From Toxonevra muliebris (taxonomy: Eukaryota > Arthropoda > Insecta > Diptera > Pallopteridae), in assembly GCA_963691655.1 (NCBI GenBank), contig OY829327.1:83464019-83528018 (forward strand): a stretch of 64,000 bases of DNA, written 5' to 3'. Under the pieces are notes generated by a model that saw nothing but the letters and a program-made list of their open reading frames with translations, was not told the DNA's origin and did not search any database. Position numbers and translations under genes: made by a program. Shown here piece by piece: positions 12,430 to 24,224 of the stretch (position 1 is its first letter; each line of letters begins with the position of its first letter).

Positions 12430-14060
12430 ATCAAAAAAACGACCGACGGTGCTTGAAAGCCTGATTATTCGGCTGTAGCTCATTATGTCAGCCACTACCC
12501 GTTATCGAACCTGTATCTTGTGCTATGCCTGAGATACACTTTCGAACCCGTGTAGTTAAAAGAGTGCTTTCGAATCTCGACATTAATAAGGCTTCGGGGC
12601 CCGATGGCATTCCAGCCCATGTATTGCGGGCAGGCTCGTCAACACTGGCACGACCGTTACGCAATCTTTTTAACATTTCATACACTGCAGGTGTATTTTC
12701 TTGTCTTGTTGGAAAGTTGCAAACGTTCAACCTATTCCTAAAAAGGGCAAGACTACGGACCCTGCGAAATACCGCTCCATCGCAATTTGTTCTACACAGC
12801 CCAAGGTTATGGAAAGTGTAGTTAACTTTCACTTGGTCGAATATTTAGAGCGAAATGAGTTGCTTAATGACCGCCAATATGGTTTCCGCCATAATCGCTC
12901 AACGGGCGATCTCATGGCGTTTCTCACCGAGAACTGGAACCATAGTGTCCATGGCTTAGGTGAGAGCAAAGCGGTTGTTCTGGATATTTCCAAGGCGTTT
13001 GACCGAGTGTGGCACAAAGCACTGGTGTCAAAACTGATTGCGTATGGGGTCGGCAATAACTTCACCCGATGGATAACGAGTTTTCTAAGTGACGACTTTA
13101 TCCGCTCGTGCCATTAATGCTGGAGTGCGGCAGGGCTCGGTCCTCTCCACAACCCTTTTCCTTATCTTTATCAATGACCTTCTGTCATTGACTAGGAATT
13201 CCATTCACTCCTTTGTAGAAGACAGCACCATTTGCCATTCATACACCTGCTCAAAATGCCCTAACTCTTTGGAGATTGAGAGTAAACGGCATGCTATGAA
13301 TGGCTCACTCAATAATGATCTCCAATCAATCTCTGAGTAGGGTCTCACAAACAGAGTTGAATTCAACGCGCGTAAGACCCAATGTTTTTTCTTATCTCAC
13401 AAACGTGTACCCCAACCCTCTGTTAACCCCCTTGTTATGGGTGGGGTGATTAATGCGGAGTCAGAAACTCTTGATGTTCTGGGCATGTCCATCCAATGTG
13501 ACGTTCGTTGGAATAATCATATCTTTGATGTGTCGAAAGAAGCAGCCAAGTGCCTCGGCTTTCTAAAGCGGTGTAAGAAATACTTCACTCCGTCTGATCT
13601 TCGCATGATCTACACCACCTATATCCGCCCCAAAATGGAATATAATTCGCACCTATGGGCATGAGCTTCACAAACGCAACTAGAGTTCCTGGACCGTATT
13701 CAACATCGGGCGATAAAGCTAATAGGAGACAGTAGGGTTTCCAGCTCTATTGACTCCTTGGAACACCGTAGAAACGTGGCTTGTATGACTCTGTTCTACC
13801 GGTATTTTCATGGTAGATGTTCCGCTGAGATACGGAATTTGATTCCACTAGTTCATGTGTTCACCAGAACTACACGTACTGCAAGCGGTAGTCACGCATT
13901 CCACGTAGATATAGTACCCCAACGCACCACGCATTACAGAGATAGTTCTTTTCTCTGCCGTACCGCTCGTATATGGAATAAGCTCCCTGCAACCGTTTTT
14001 CCTGACTTTTACGACATTTCCAAATTTAAAACAAACGTTCACAACTTTTTCTCCCTCTAA
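12430..14060 (+). mobile_element. Degenerate LINE reverse transcriptase (CR1/Jockey-type), 5'-truncated
   Basis: Successive frame-shifted pieces follow the order of a LINE reverse transcriptase. They are NKASGPDGIPAHVL (12525-12821), NVQPIPKKGKTTDPAKYRSI, then DRQYGFRHNRSTGDL and VVLDISKAFDRVWH (12701-13117), then GVRQGSVLSTTLFLIFINDL (13089-13340). Next come the connection region with DVLGMSIQCDVRWNNHI and YIRPKMEYNSHLWA (13437-13664), and finally WNKLPATVFPDFYDISKFK (13758-14060). The catalytic Y-A-D-D box appears as VEDS, so the site is lost. The endonuclease is missing. It is a dead copy whose translation ends with TAA at 14058-14060. The exact clade (CR1, L2, Jockey or a relative) needs a tree. 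Confidence 0.85.
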
Positions 14061-14095
14061 TAATTTGCTATAATTATATAATTATAGCAAATTAT
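14060..14095. repeat. Perfect 36-bp palindrome at LINE 3' end
   Basis: The 36 bases from 14060 to 14095 (left half ATAATTTGCTATAATTAT) are identical to their own reverse complement. The palindrome begins at the last base of the reverse-transcriptase stop codon of the LINE at 12430-14060. It is therefore almost certainly the element's 3' terminal structure rather than host sequence. Confidence 0.85.
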
Positions 14096-15449
14096 CTAAT
14101 TTGCCCTATAATAATATGCCAAAAATTACAATGTTTTCACCCATCCACGTCTGCCACAAGATTTCCCCATTGAGGGGATTTCAGTTTAAGTTTATTTATA
14201 AGTAGATTTGTTGATATATTAGAAAAATTAATAGGCTTCCAGTTGCAATGGAGGTGCGCTTTATTTACAATTGTTTGAATAAAATACTTACAATTTCTAC
14301 ACTTTAAATTGACTTTAAGTAATCCATTAAATTTCTCTATATCAATTTTAACATAATGTAGAAGTTGATGAAATCCTAAAAAACTATTTGTCAAGTTTTA
14401 ACGCCGTTTAACATTTGAATTTACGGAAAAAATTTTAAAGCCGGTCTAATGTTGTAATATGTTTTATTGCAATGTGCATATTTGCACTTTCCAATAAAAC
14501 TGTAAAACAAAACTAACTTTTTCTATATGCTCAAACTTCTTAAAACTGAATATCCTACAAACAACCACCAAATTTGATGTAGAGAAAGAAAGCCAGTGAG
14601 GGGAGGGAGGGATTGGTCAATTGGGTGGGGAGATGTCAAACCAAAATACTTGAATCTGAATATATTGGAAACTATATACAGAAACACTACTGAATTTGGT
14701 GCGAAGATGCAGGTCGCCAATGCCAACCACTGGACCGAAAACAGGGAGTTATTTGACGCGGCACTCTCATATAATGTTAGTTGGTGAAACGTGTTTTCTT
14801 AGTTTTTGTTCATGGTATAATGTTGAAACTTTGTACATCTAATGCTATTTTCTATAGATAGGGACTCACAAAACCGATGGAATAATGGACCATTTTTGGG
14901 ACACGATAAATAACCAAAGAATAGCGTTAAATCGAAAAGTTTCTACTCATCTAGACGACAATAAGTGATAAATAATTTTTAAAATCAGAAAATATCTTCA
15001 GGGGGGCTCGTACGATTGGTACTCTAGAAAACATTTTCGAATATTTGTTCGATTTACAGATTTAATTTTGTGCCTTTTCGGATCGAATTTGGCATTCAAA
15101 TAGAACTGCGTTTCGAATCGAACTACAGAGTAACCCCCCAGCTTTCAAAAGGGTCTCGAAAGGCAGGCAATTACCCTACTAACGAAATTCGAACTAATTC
15201 CGATCATATTCACATTATTCGCGAAAATTCGTAAGTATTCGCAATTATTCGTACTATTTGCAGTATTCGGAAACCCACAGCACGTTGTGGATTGCTTGCC
15301 ACCTAAAATCCAAAAATTCGAAATTGAGATTTTAATTGATTATGATGGATTTGCCTAACTACATGTCCCTACTAAGTTCCAATCTTATAAATATGTAAAT
15401 CGTTCGTTGTTTAAGAAAGATTAGAAAAATTGCGTTAAAACTAAATTAT
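14096..15449. other. Non-coding spacer
   Basis: No recognised gene. The frames near 14137-14394 and 14523-14787 overlap on both strands and have no domain. Confidence 0.5.
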
Positions 15450-16225
15450 GGCCCTTATTATAAACTGCGTTCGATCTTCGACTATAGTCGAATGCCCTGA
15501 TTTGAGTTTGGTATTATGACGTGTTTTCGACAGAGAATTTCGCTTCTTCATGATAGTATATTTCTATTAGCTGATCGTCATTTTGAAAAATAAATACGAT
15601 TAGTTTAAAAATGAAGTGGAAAAAATAAGAAAAAATAGTTCACTATAAAGGAATTATGGTTCAACGATTCATCGGAAGAGGATGAGAGGTTGATGGAACT
15701 AGCCAGAAGTAGACAACGATTAAGTGCAGCCTTTCGAACAAGCTTTGCCATCTATAAAATTTGTATACAAATTTCTACAGAACTTGCGACTGTCCAAGGA
15801 AACGTTTGTGCACTTGATGACCATTACAGTTGAACTGCTGAAGAAATGCACATGAGCAAGATCAATTCCGAACATACTAAAATTTGCAACAGTTCTGCGA
15901 TTGAGGAAATATCCTTTACAATCAAAGGATTTGCTAACTGCAATTTGTTGCTCACCACTTTAGACCTGCATAAAATTTACAAAAAAACGTTTAAAATTAG
16001 TTTTTAGTTCTCAAAAAGCTAAAAAAAATTGCAAAATACTTACATTTTTAACAATTATTACTCAGCATGCACGTATCGAGAGCAAAATTGTGTTCGACAA
16101 AAAATTCGATGCGCAACGAAAATTTCGACAGGGTTCCACTGCTCATAATACGAATTTTACATTCGATATTCGATCTTCGATAACCAGCGAAGATCGAACG
16201 TCGAAAGCAGCTCATAATAAGGGCC
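15450..16225 (+). mobile_element. PIF/Harbinger-type transposon, internally deleted
   Basis: The termini are GGCCCTTATTATAAACTGCG on the left and the reverse complement of GGCCCTTATTATGAGCTGC on the right, flanked by TAT on both sides (15447-15449 and 16226-16228). About 15655-15990 translates to SSEEDERLMELARSRQRLSA, then LSKETFVHLMT in another frame. This is the N-terminal pattern of PIF/Harbinger transposases (ERLMELARSR, LSK..F). The catalytic DDE part is gone, so this is a dead, non-autonomous copy. A diverged relative lies in reverse at 37150-37902. Confidence 0.8.
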
Positions 16226-16228
16226 TAT

Positions 16229-18704
16229 ATTTCATTTTACGATTTTAGCTTGTCCTGTAAAAAAAACTAAAGTGTTGCAACAGTAATGTATGTATGTTCT
16301 TTCATACGAAACATGTGCGTTCTTTTCATGTCTTTTTCACAAATTGTGTTTTGTCTGCAGCAGAAATGTTTAATAAAAGTAAAAACAAAGCTGAATATAT
16401 TTCGCAGGTAAGAATACAGAATATACAGAATACACATTTCACACATACACGTAATTTTCGTATCTACATGTGCCCATATGTCTTGCTGTGCTTTCCTTGA
16501 GTGTAGATTAGTTTCGGTGCAAAATATTATGTGGAAAAAACACAAAAATGTTGTTTTAGCGACTGTTTACTTTGTTTTACTTTCTATGTGAGGAAATTAT
16601 GTTAGCATTTGATATTATAACCTTAGGGGGTTGGCTTTTAGAACTGTAAAAAACCATGTGTTCTACTGACGGAGGATTTTATTTTTATTCAATGAAATTT
16701 ATTTATAGTTAACAAATAATTTATTTGGATATGGGGAAATAAATAAACCGTTTATTTGGGCACTGTTTTTGTCTTAATTGAAAGTTTTTGAACAATAAAA
16801 ACCAGTTATTTTATGGTGGGGAGTATTCTGTTTGAAGCAAAGAAGAAAGCAAATAAGTGTTATTCTATAAATAGATATATATTTTGTGCCATTTAATATT
16901 AAACGAATTTGTGTACTTTATCAAAAATTAACCCGCACCAATATAATTTCGAAACACACACTCACACACACATTAACAGAAACAATAACATTTATAGGCA
17001 CAAACCCGCTCACTAGGTTTATCCTGCTGCTAACGAAGGAATGTTGAGTGAAAATTAGAAAAAATCGTCTCGTACAGTGCAACAAATGAGGCCAATAATA
17101 TGCCTGTTTGCGTACAAAAAATTGTTACGAATTATCATAAATTTTGACCAAAGGCGTTCATTTACCCAAAACAAATTTGCAACGAAAGAGTAAAGTGGCG
17201 GTTCGCTGTAAGAGAGTTTTCAAGTTCTTACTAAACAAATTTTTATTATTATAAATTCAGACCTTAGCCTAATTGGAATATCCTGTGTATGGAAAATATT
17301 TTTGGATTCAAACCTAGATAGTCGTTTTTTCATCGGCACGTTAGTGCATTGTTTTCTCAGTATATTCAAAAATATCAAAAAATTTTCTGAACGACATGAA
17401 AGAGAAATCTCTTTTCATCGCCTTTCGCCTTTTCCATGTGTATATGTGTGCATACATACTCCATTTTTTTTTTTAATGTCTATTCATTTGCTTATATCAT
17501 GTTCCCACTGACCAAAATTACGTAGTTTCGGCAAATGATTTCGAACGAAACTGCAATCGTTCACATTGTTAAGCTGGTTTCGATTATAATTTTGTTTGAC
17601 AGTTTATTGTTTATTTCTTGTTGTAAAATGCCGGCGGCTAATATAATTATTGCTAAATATTTCGGTGGACACACGAAAAAAAAGAAAAGTAATTTCAAAT
17701 TTGTTTTTTACACATTATAAGTTTGGAAAAGAAGAATTTTTGTGTGTGTTTTGTGTGAATAAAAATAAATAAAAATGTTGCCTTTCAATTGGATTTGGAC
17801 ACCAAGAATTTATATAACAATTATGGATAATTAGAGGAATGGCAATGAGTTACTCTTCGACTCCATTATTTTATTTTTTCACTTAGTAAATTTTACAAAA
17901 GCAGCTGTTGTGAAAACAAAATCCAAAATGTCTAAAAAACAACCTTGTGTTTGGGGGTTGCTAGTTACTTTTTTCAATTCAGACGTATGGTATTTCAACG
18001 AAATGAGTCTGAAATGAAGGATTTCATTTGACACTTTTTGTATGACGAAATTCTGCATTTCAGACTCATTTCAACGAAATGTCTAAAATGCAATCTCGTC
18101 ATTTGAAAGAGAGGATCAAAATGATAAACGAGATATTTAGTAACGAAATAAAAATGTATAGGAGAAAGCGTCAATTGTTATGTATCTTGTTTCACTTCAA
18201 CCGCAGCCACTATGCAGCTTTGCTGCTGCAGCTCCTCCACTATTTGTTCATATGTATGGTCGTCTTTTCTATTGCCTTACGCAGCTCCTTCAACTTTTCT
18301 GCTCATATCGCTGCTCGGCTATGAACTCTTCTTCCCGCGCACTCCACAAATTTCTGTTTTTATATTTTCGTTTCTTTATATTTATCAAGAAGTATGCAAA
18401 GTCCCCTTTTCCACACGGAAAGTTTTCTTGTCGGCAAGTTCCCAATTCTATTTTGAACTTTTTTGAACCAAGATTTCTTGGGAAATTCTGCTCTTACTTT
18501 GTCAGTCATTCGTGTTGCGAAAAATTTTTTATTAACATTTTATTAAATAAAAATAATTAAGTGAAATCGATTTATTGAATAAAATTAAAAACATTAATGG
18601 AAGAAAAGTGAAATTTTAAATAAAAAGGTTTATTTTTTCAATAAGCCAAAATCATAACGTAAGTTGCAAGTTTTCTTGATCTTTCAATTCTTATGTTTTA
18701 ATAA
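16229..18704. other. Non-coding region with a short hairpin
   Basis: No recognisable host gene. An inverted repeat at about 17992-18084 pairs AACGAAATGAGTCTGAAATG with CATTTCAGACTCATTTCAACG, giving a small foldback of about 90 bp. The frames at 18079-18560 on the plus strand are Phe/Ser-rich and unrecognised. Confidence 0.4.
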
Positions 18705-18827
18705 CAATAGCGAGTCATAGCAGTGGTAGGAAAAAAATCAGCTGTTCACTGCTAGAAAATTTAGAAATGGAGCTAACCAGAGCAACGCTGTAAATTATCA
18801 CTGCTTTACTGCCACGATGCGCTATTG
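18705..18827. mobile_element. Small MITE (CAATAGCG family), copy 2
   Basis: The ends are CAATAGCGAGTCATAGCAGT and the reverse complement of CAATAGCGCATCGTGGCAGT. The interior AATCAGCTGTTCACTGC is shared with the copy at 11587-11729. Confidence 0.75.
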
Positions 18828-21800
18828 TAATTTAACTTTAACTCTCTTTCTCACGCTATTTTTATTTACGCTCACATTGCGCTCTCAAATCTTTAATTGG
18901 GATCTTTGAAAAGTCTTATTTAAATTTTAGCTGCGACATTGATTTGTATGACAATATCTCATCTATATATTAACATATATTGTGAAAAAATATAAGTCAT
19001 AAAATAACTTTTTATTTTTGCCCGACAAAGTAAAAGTCAAAAATAACTATTATTTATGGCCAAAATCCATAAAAGTCAATAATAAGAGTAATATTTAGCC
19101 CATTATGATAAAAGTCACAAAATAAGTTTTAATATCTGACTTTTACTATAAATTACATAAGCGTTAGGGTCCATGATATTCTTAACTGCCAAATTAAAAA
19201 TATTTCGACATTTATTAAAAATCTACAATTTAATTTAATTTAAAATTTGCGTTTTAAAGAAAAAAGAAAAAAATCGTCATCTAAAATTCAAAAAGCCGTA
19301 ACTACACATTTTATTTTTTTACACGAGGAGTAAAAATCACTGTAAAATAAAATATATTAGATTTAAGAAGAATGTAATTGTAAAGGTTTAGAATATTTAG
19401 TATCACTTAGTTACTCAAAAAGATTAAAATATTTTGTTTTCTTATTTTTTTCATTCAAGTGTGTAAAAATGTATATTTTCTTAATAAATTCATGTACTTG
19501 TAGTTACGGCCTTTTGGATTTGAACATATATATGTTTCCTAAGGTTCCAGGGAAGAACAAAGGGCCATAGAAGTTTAAAATTTTGTAGGGACATGTAGTT
19601 TTGGCATCATAATTAAACAAAAAGTATATTTTGAAAATTTGTGTAGTTCTCTGAAATTTTTTTCATTTGGATGATCCGATCCAGAGATATCGTGCTCACC
19701 ACAAGACGAATTTTTTTAGAGGACTTCTCGGAGATCATCTACAGGAGCTTTAAAAATTATTCTTTAAAAAAAAAAATTACTTAATAAAGTTAAAAATTTA
19801 AGCAATATGTATGTAAATTTTTATATTAGTCTAATAGTGTCTAGTGAAAACATTCTTGAAAAATTGATTTTTTTTTTCGGTCTCCTAACTGCGTTAAGAT
19901 GATTTATTCTGGATTTTTACAGTGAAAACTCCATATAAAAAGCACAAGAGTGATTGTAAATTTAGACTAGTGATAAATTTTTTAGCAATATAATTTGGAA
20001 TTTTTCTAGACTAGATGGTGCAACGCGTTAGTTTAACGAACAGTAACGAATAATAATGGAGAGGTGCAACAAGAAGGGGTCATGAATTTCCCATTTTTAT
20101 GTCAATTTAAAAGCGAAAGTAATTTTTTTTCAGACTAAATTTTGTGTTATTTATTGATAACATTTTTTAAGAACTCCATCTTTATCCCTATTTTTCTATT
20201 TTCGTAAATTTAATCGCTTCTAACGAGCCATTTGGTGGTCGAAGAGCTCTAAATGTTTTTTATTACCGTTCAAATAAATCTAATTCTATAAAGACCAGAT
20301 AATTCTTTCTATTTTTTATTAATTTTTAAACTTTTCAAACTCAGTTCCAGAACAGAAACTTCAAATCAAAAAAATGTACTAACCTAGAAAAACTGTGAAT
20401 GTAGGATTCCTCAGCACCACCTCCTCATTTAGAATACGAAGTCAAACCCCAAGTCAAAGACAACAAATCGAATTTAGTCGTATAGTATAACTAAACTTTC
20501 AAATTTTATCTTTTTATATTTGTATTTATCTATATAATATATTACATGAAATACAATTGCTGTCTCGCAAAAACCTGAGAACGGCTCTACCGATTTGGAT
20601 GATTTTTTGGTTTGCTCGCCTTGAAACATTTACGAAAACTCAAAAGAAAAGCCGGAAAATCGAAAAAAAATAATTTGTATGGGAATTTTGTTTTACTTAA
20701 TTACATTTTGCGAAAAATAATAATCAGCCATTCTATTAGGGTACTTTGCAGGCTTAGACATAACAACAAATTCATTCAAAAGTTTTTTTAGCGAAACTCG
20801 ATTAGCTTACAGCTTCCATAATACCCTGATTTTTAAAAAATTGAATGGGCTAGAGAAAGTGGGCGTGAAACCTCCCATACAAAGAATATGTTCGAAAGGG
20901 TATATCCAAAAACCATAACAAGGAAGACAATGAAAGATTGTGAGTGATGGCTGTATGTTGGTGGAATGCGGTTTCTTTTGGGGAAGTAGGTATGTAAACT
21001 CCCACACAAAATAAATGCTTTAAACGGCATATATAGGGAGAAAAATTTGTTTGTGAAGACGGTATGTTGGTAGTTATTGGTGAGCCATAGTAAGAAAGGA
21101 GATGAACGTTTGTATGTTAAGATGGAATGCTAATTAACTGAGAAGAATGTAGACAATATTGAACAAGTAGGAGTGGAACAAATAGGTGCAGTAATTAGAT
21201 TTAGATCGGAGTTTGGACCCGCCCTAATGATTCAAATTATTTAATTCTTTTTTTCTCCTTGCACTGGCAATTAATATCAAATATCAGAAGAAAATTACAC
21301 AGGGGCGGTCAGAACTATAGCCTTGCTCCTTTTAGATTAGATTATTGGAAAATTGCTGGCAATCTCTTGAGTTTGTTAGCAAGGAAGGGTGATAAAATGT
21401 ACTGCGACTACATAGAGTCAAGTTTTAAAAATATAATGGAGAGACAGAAATTGTGTCCTCTATTCTTGCCACTTTTATTTTATTTTGGTAGCCTGGAGCT
21501 TCCAAATATGATCGATTGTAATCGTTTATCTTGCATCACTGTCGTCTATGTCCTTTTACTTACCGATTTTCGCAGCAGATTGTCCCATTGAACAGTGTCA
21601 ATAACACGTAGTTTTCTTAATAATTCAAATTATTTCACAGTTAACACCCTTCTTCATATTTATTATGTATTTTAACAATAGAATTGTTCAGTAAAACTAT
21701 TATTCCATATTATTTTTCAGATAAATTGCTTTGAGCAGCACAAAACCACGAAACACGAAAAACATTCATCTGACAATTCTGAATGAGATATGTTCAACGT

Positions 21801-21893
21801 TCACAACCTAAACACACCTCAATTATGCCTTTAGGTGTTGTCTATAGAATCTATATGGTGCGCCCGAATAGCCAGCAGCCCGATTTTAAGATT
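18828..21893. other. Non-coding region, many diverged repeats
   Basis: No supported gene. The stretch 19000-19150 has repeated ATAAAAGTCA-like words. The block near 20525-20680 (TATATAATATATTA, then GAGAACGGCTCTACCGATTT) resembles the 5' region of Helitron-like insect repeats, but I found no CTRR-type 3' end, so I do not call it. Minus frames at 20807-21030 are unrecognised. Confidence 0.4.
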
Positions 21894-21901
21894 ATCTAAT
21901 G

Positions 21902-22558
21902 CAGTGGTTTTCAAGTGGTGTGGGCGCGCCGGTCTGGGGAGGCGTAAACAGATTTGGAGGAAGGCGCGAAGACATTTCCACCATAATCATAATATTCGGT
22001 ATTTAACAAAATAATTTCTCTTTTCTTTCGTATTATATATGTGTTAAAAGTTGCAATATTGCACTTTTTAGTTTCGCATTTTTAATTTCTGACTTTAAGA
22101 AAAAAATACTTTCTGAAAACATAAATGTAATAATATTAAATGTTAAAGTTCATAACATTTAATGAACGTATTTAAAATAGCCATTTATACCTGTCTAATT
22201 TTAAATAAAAAAATCTGCATTTAAAAGTCTTTTTATTCCAAATCGCAGTCAATCTTGTTCCCTCTTTTTCTACAGTCTTTTTTAGCCTTTGGTGGGTTTC
22301 TTGACATTAGGAGTCACTTCAGATTTATTAATTGTTTGGTTAGTTTTCGCTAACAATTTTTCAACAAAACCTCACTTAAACTTCGGCATCCCAGTTTTCC
22401 TCACGAGGAAATATTCAACTTATAGATAAGTTTACTAGTCTACATAATTTATCCTTAGCACTTACTAACAAAAGCTTTCTCCAAAAAATAGTAAACATAC
22501 AAAAATATTGTGTGGAAATCAAAGTGGGCAGCGTATGATGAACAGTTGAGAACCGCTA
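21902..22558. mobile_element. hAT-type MITE with perfect 8-bp target duplication
   Basis: The octamer ATCTAATG occurs at 21894-21901 and again at 22559-22566. Just inside are CAGTGGTTTTCAA on the left and the reverse complement of TAGCGGTTCTCAA on the right. An 8-bp duplication with CAGnGGTTCTCAA-like termini is typical of hAT-superfamily elements. The 657-bp interior has no transposase frame. Confidence 0.88.
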
Positions 22559-22756
22559 ATCTAATGTTTTATTTAGGACGCTAAACATTTATAAAAAGGT
22601 AACTACATAAAAGTTAACAAAAAAGTAGTGAATAAAAATAAGTTATGTGAACATTTTGTTTACAGAAAAGTTTATTGCATAAACTCTTCTAAATAAATTA
22701 TATAGAGTAGCATCCGGATTTAGTTGAAGTTGAAATTATATTTTAATTTTTTAATA

Positions 22757-22912
22757 CTGATAAATATTACTACTAGTACTGTTATTATGGCACAACAGCC
22801 TATGATATATATTTTTACACGACAGGGGCCTACAGTATATTTTTTTTCTTATTTTAGATCATGCCGAACGTCGAACCTGGGCACTCTGCTAAGCAGTCCA
22901 GCACATAATCAT
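22757..22912 (-). mobile_element. Degenerate tRNA-derived SINE, family 2
   Basis: On the plus strand it opens ATTATGGCACAACAGCC and contains GGGGCCTACAGT, then ends with GTCGAACCTGGGCACTCTGC and AAGCAGTCCAGCACA. These blocks match, in the same order, the better preserved copy at 41388-41697 in the belle intron. Its head is therefore at the right, on the minus strand. Internal deletions have removed the central domain. Confidence 0.6.
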
Positions 22913-24224
22913 ATATAAATATATCACAATTGTTCAATGCCTTTCAGTCTCGATATATTGACTTGGCGATTTGAAACTGAGTTCAAATAATTTTGATATA
23001 TGATTTGGAATTTTCCTTTATACTGTTTTCGTAGAACAACAGACATACATTCAATTTATGGGCATATTTTACTTTAACTCTTCTTGGATTAACACCTGTT
23101 TTTGTAAATTTGCTAACGCTAATGTAATTTTCTGATGCAACAAAAATAGTGATGCAGTTTTTATAAAAACATGTTTTTTGAGGTTTAAACTAGAAAAATC
23201 AATGTCTCAAAAACAGTAACATCTTTTAAAACCTATCAATAATTTTTGGAATTACAGGCCTTTGAAAATTAAGTGTCAAAGGTACCCCACTTTACCCTAC
23301 CTTTGTTAATCGTGTAACATGAGTCGAACACAGATGCAGAACTTGTAAAATGCAAACGCCAAAAATCGTTTGAACAGCCGATTTCGACTCGTTCACTTCC
23401 ATCTCTCCTTCCACGCCAGCAAAACAGAAAATCGGTGAGAAAAATTGAGGTGTGTAATGGCAGACTAATTCTCATAAATAAACACAGCTTATGTATTTTC
23501 TTTCGCAATACTGAACACAGCCATTCAATGTTTGCTTTGACATATGCCAAACGATTTTATACTAAAGGAAAGGACTAGCAGTGTGGCCAACTTCTGTTTT
23601 TCAAAATCCGCTAAAATGATGAACGCATATTTCTTGTATCTAAAACCAGTTGAATGTTCTTCCAGTGCGGGACAGAATCGTTGCATAATTCTGGACAGCT
23701 GGGATTAAATTTAGCGGTACAAAACCAGGAAGATTCTATAAGGACTCAAATATCCGCATTAAAAACATTTCATTTCGTTGCTTGCCCTAGTAGCTGGACC
23801 CATTTTAATTTTCACATAGAACGTGTCAGAATCGTTGCTTAATCATAGCTTTTTAAACCATTTAATGGGGAAGGTAATGCCCACGAAACAAAACAGACAT
23901 TAGATCTTCTAAATATTTATTAATTTATTGAGTTTGTGGGTTTTTAAATAGTTTTTTTGCACAAAGAAATATTGTTTTTATATGCTTGTCATCTGAGTCA
24001 TCCTGTTTTTTGAACAGCTGATTCTTAGCGTCGTTGCTAACTTCATGTTAGTAAAGAAAGGAAGCGAAAAATAAAAAGTAAAGACGCAGCAGTGCTCAAA
24101 GAATTATAAGCATTGAATTGGTTAGGAAGTGTTTGCGAAAAATTATTTACAATCTAATTAATTTGTGCAAAATTTAGTTGCATATACAAAATTACAAAAC
24201 AATCAATAAATAAAAATAAAAAAA
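22913..24224. other. Intergenic region upstream of hyrax
   Basis: No gene recognised. The last about 200 bases before 24225, with GTTGCTAACTTCATG and A-rich DNA, are probably the hyrax promoter and 5' UTR. The minus frame 23269-23550 has no recognisable domain. Confidence 0.4.

Noticed and set aside
20525..20700. Helitron-like 5' block (GAGAACGGCTCTACCGATTT)
   Set aside because: Suggestive, but no CTRR 3' end with hairpin was found, so not called.
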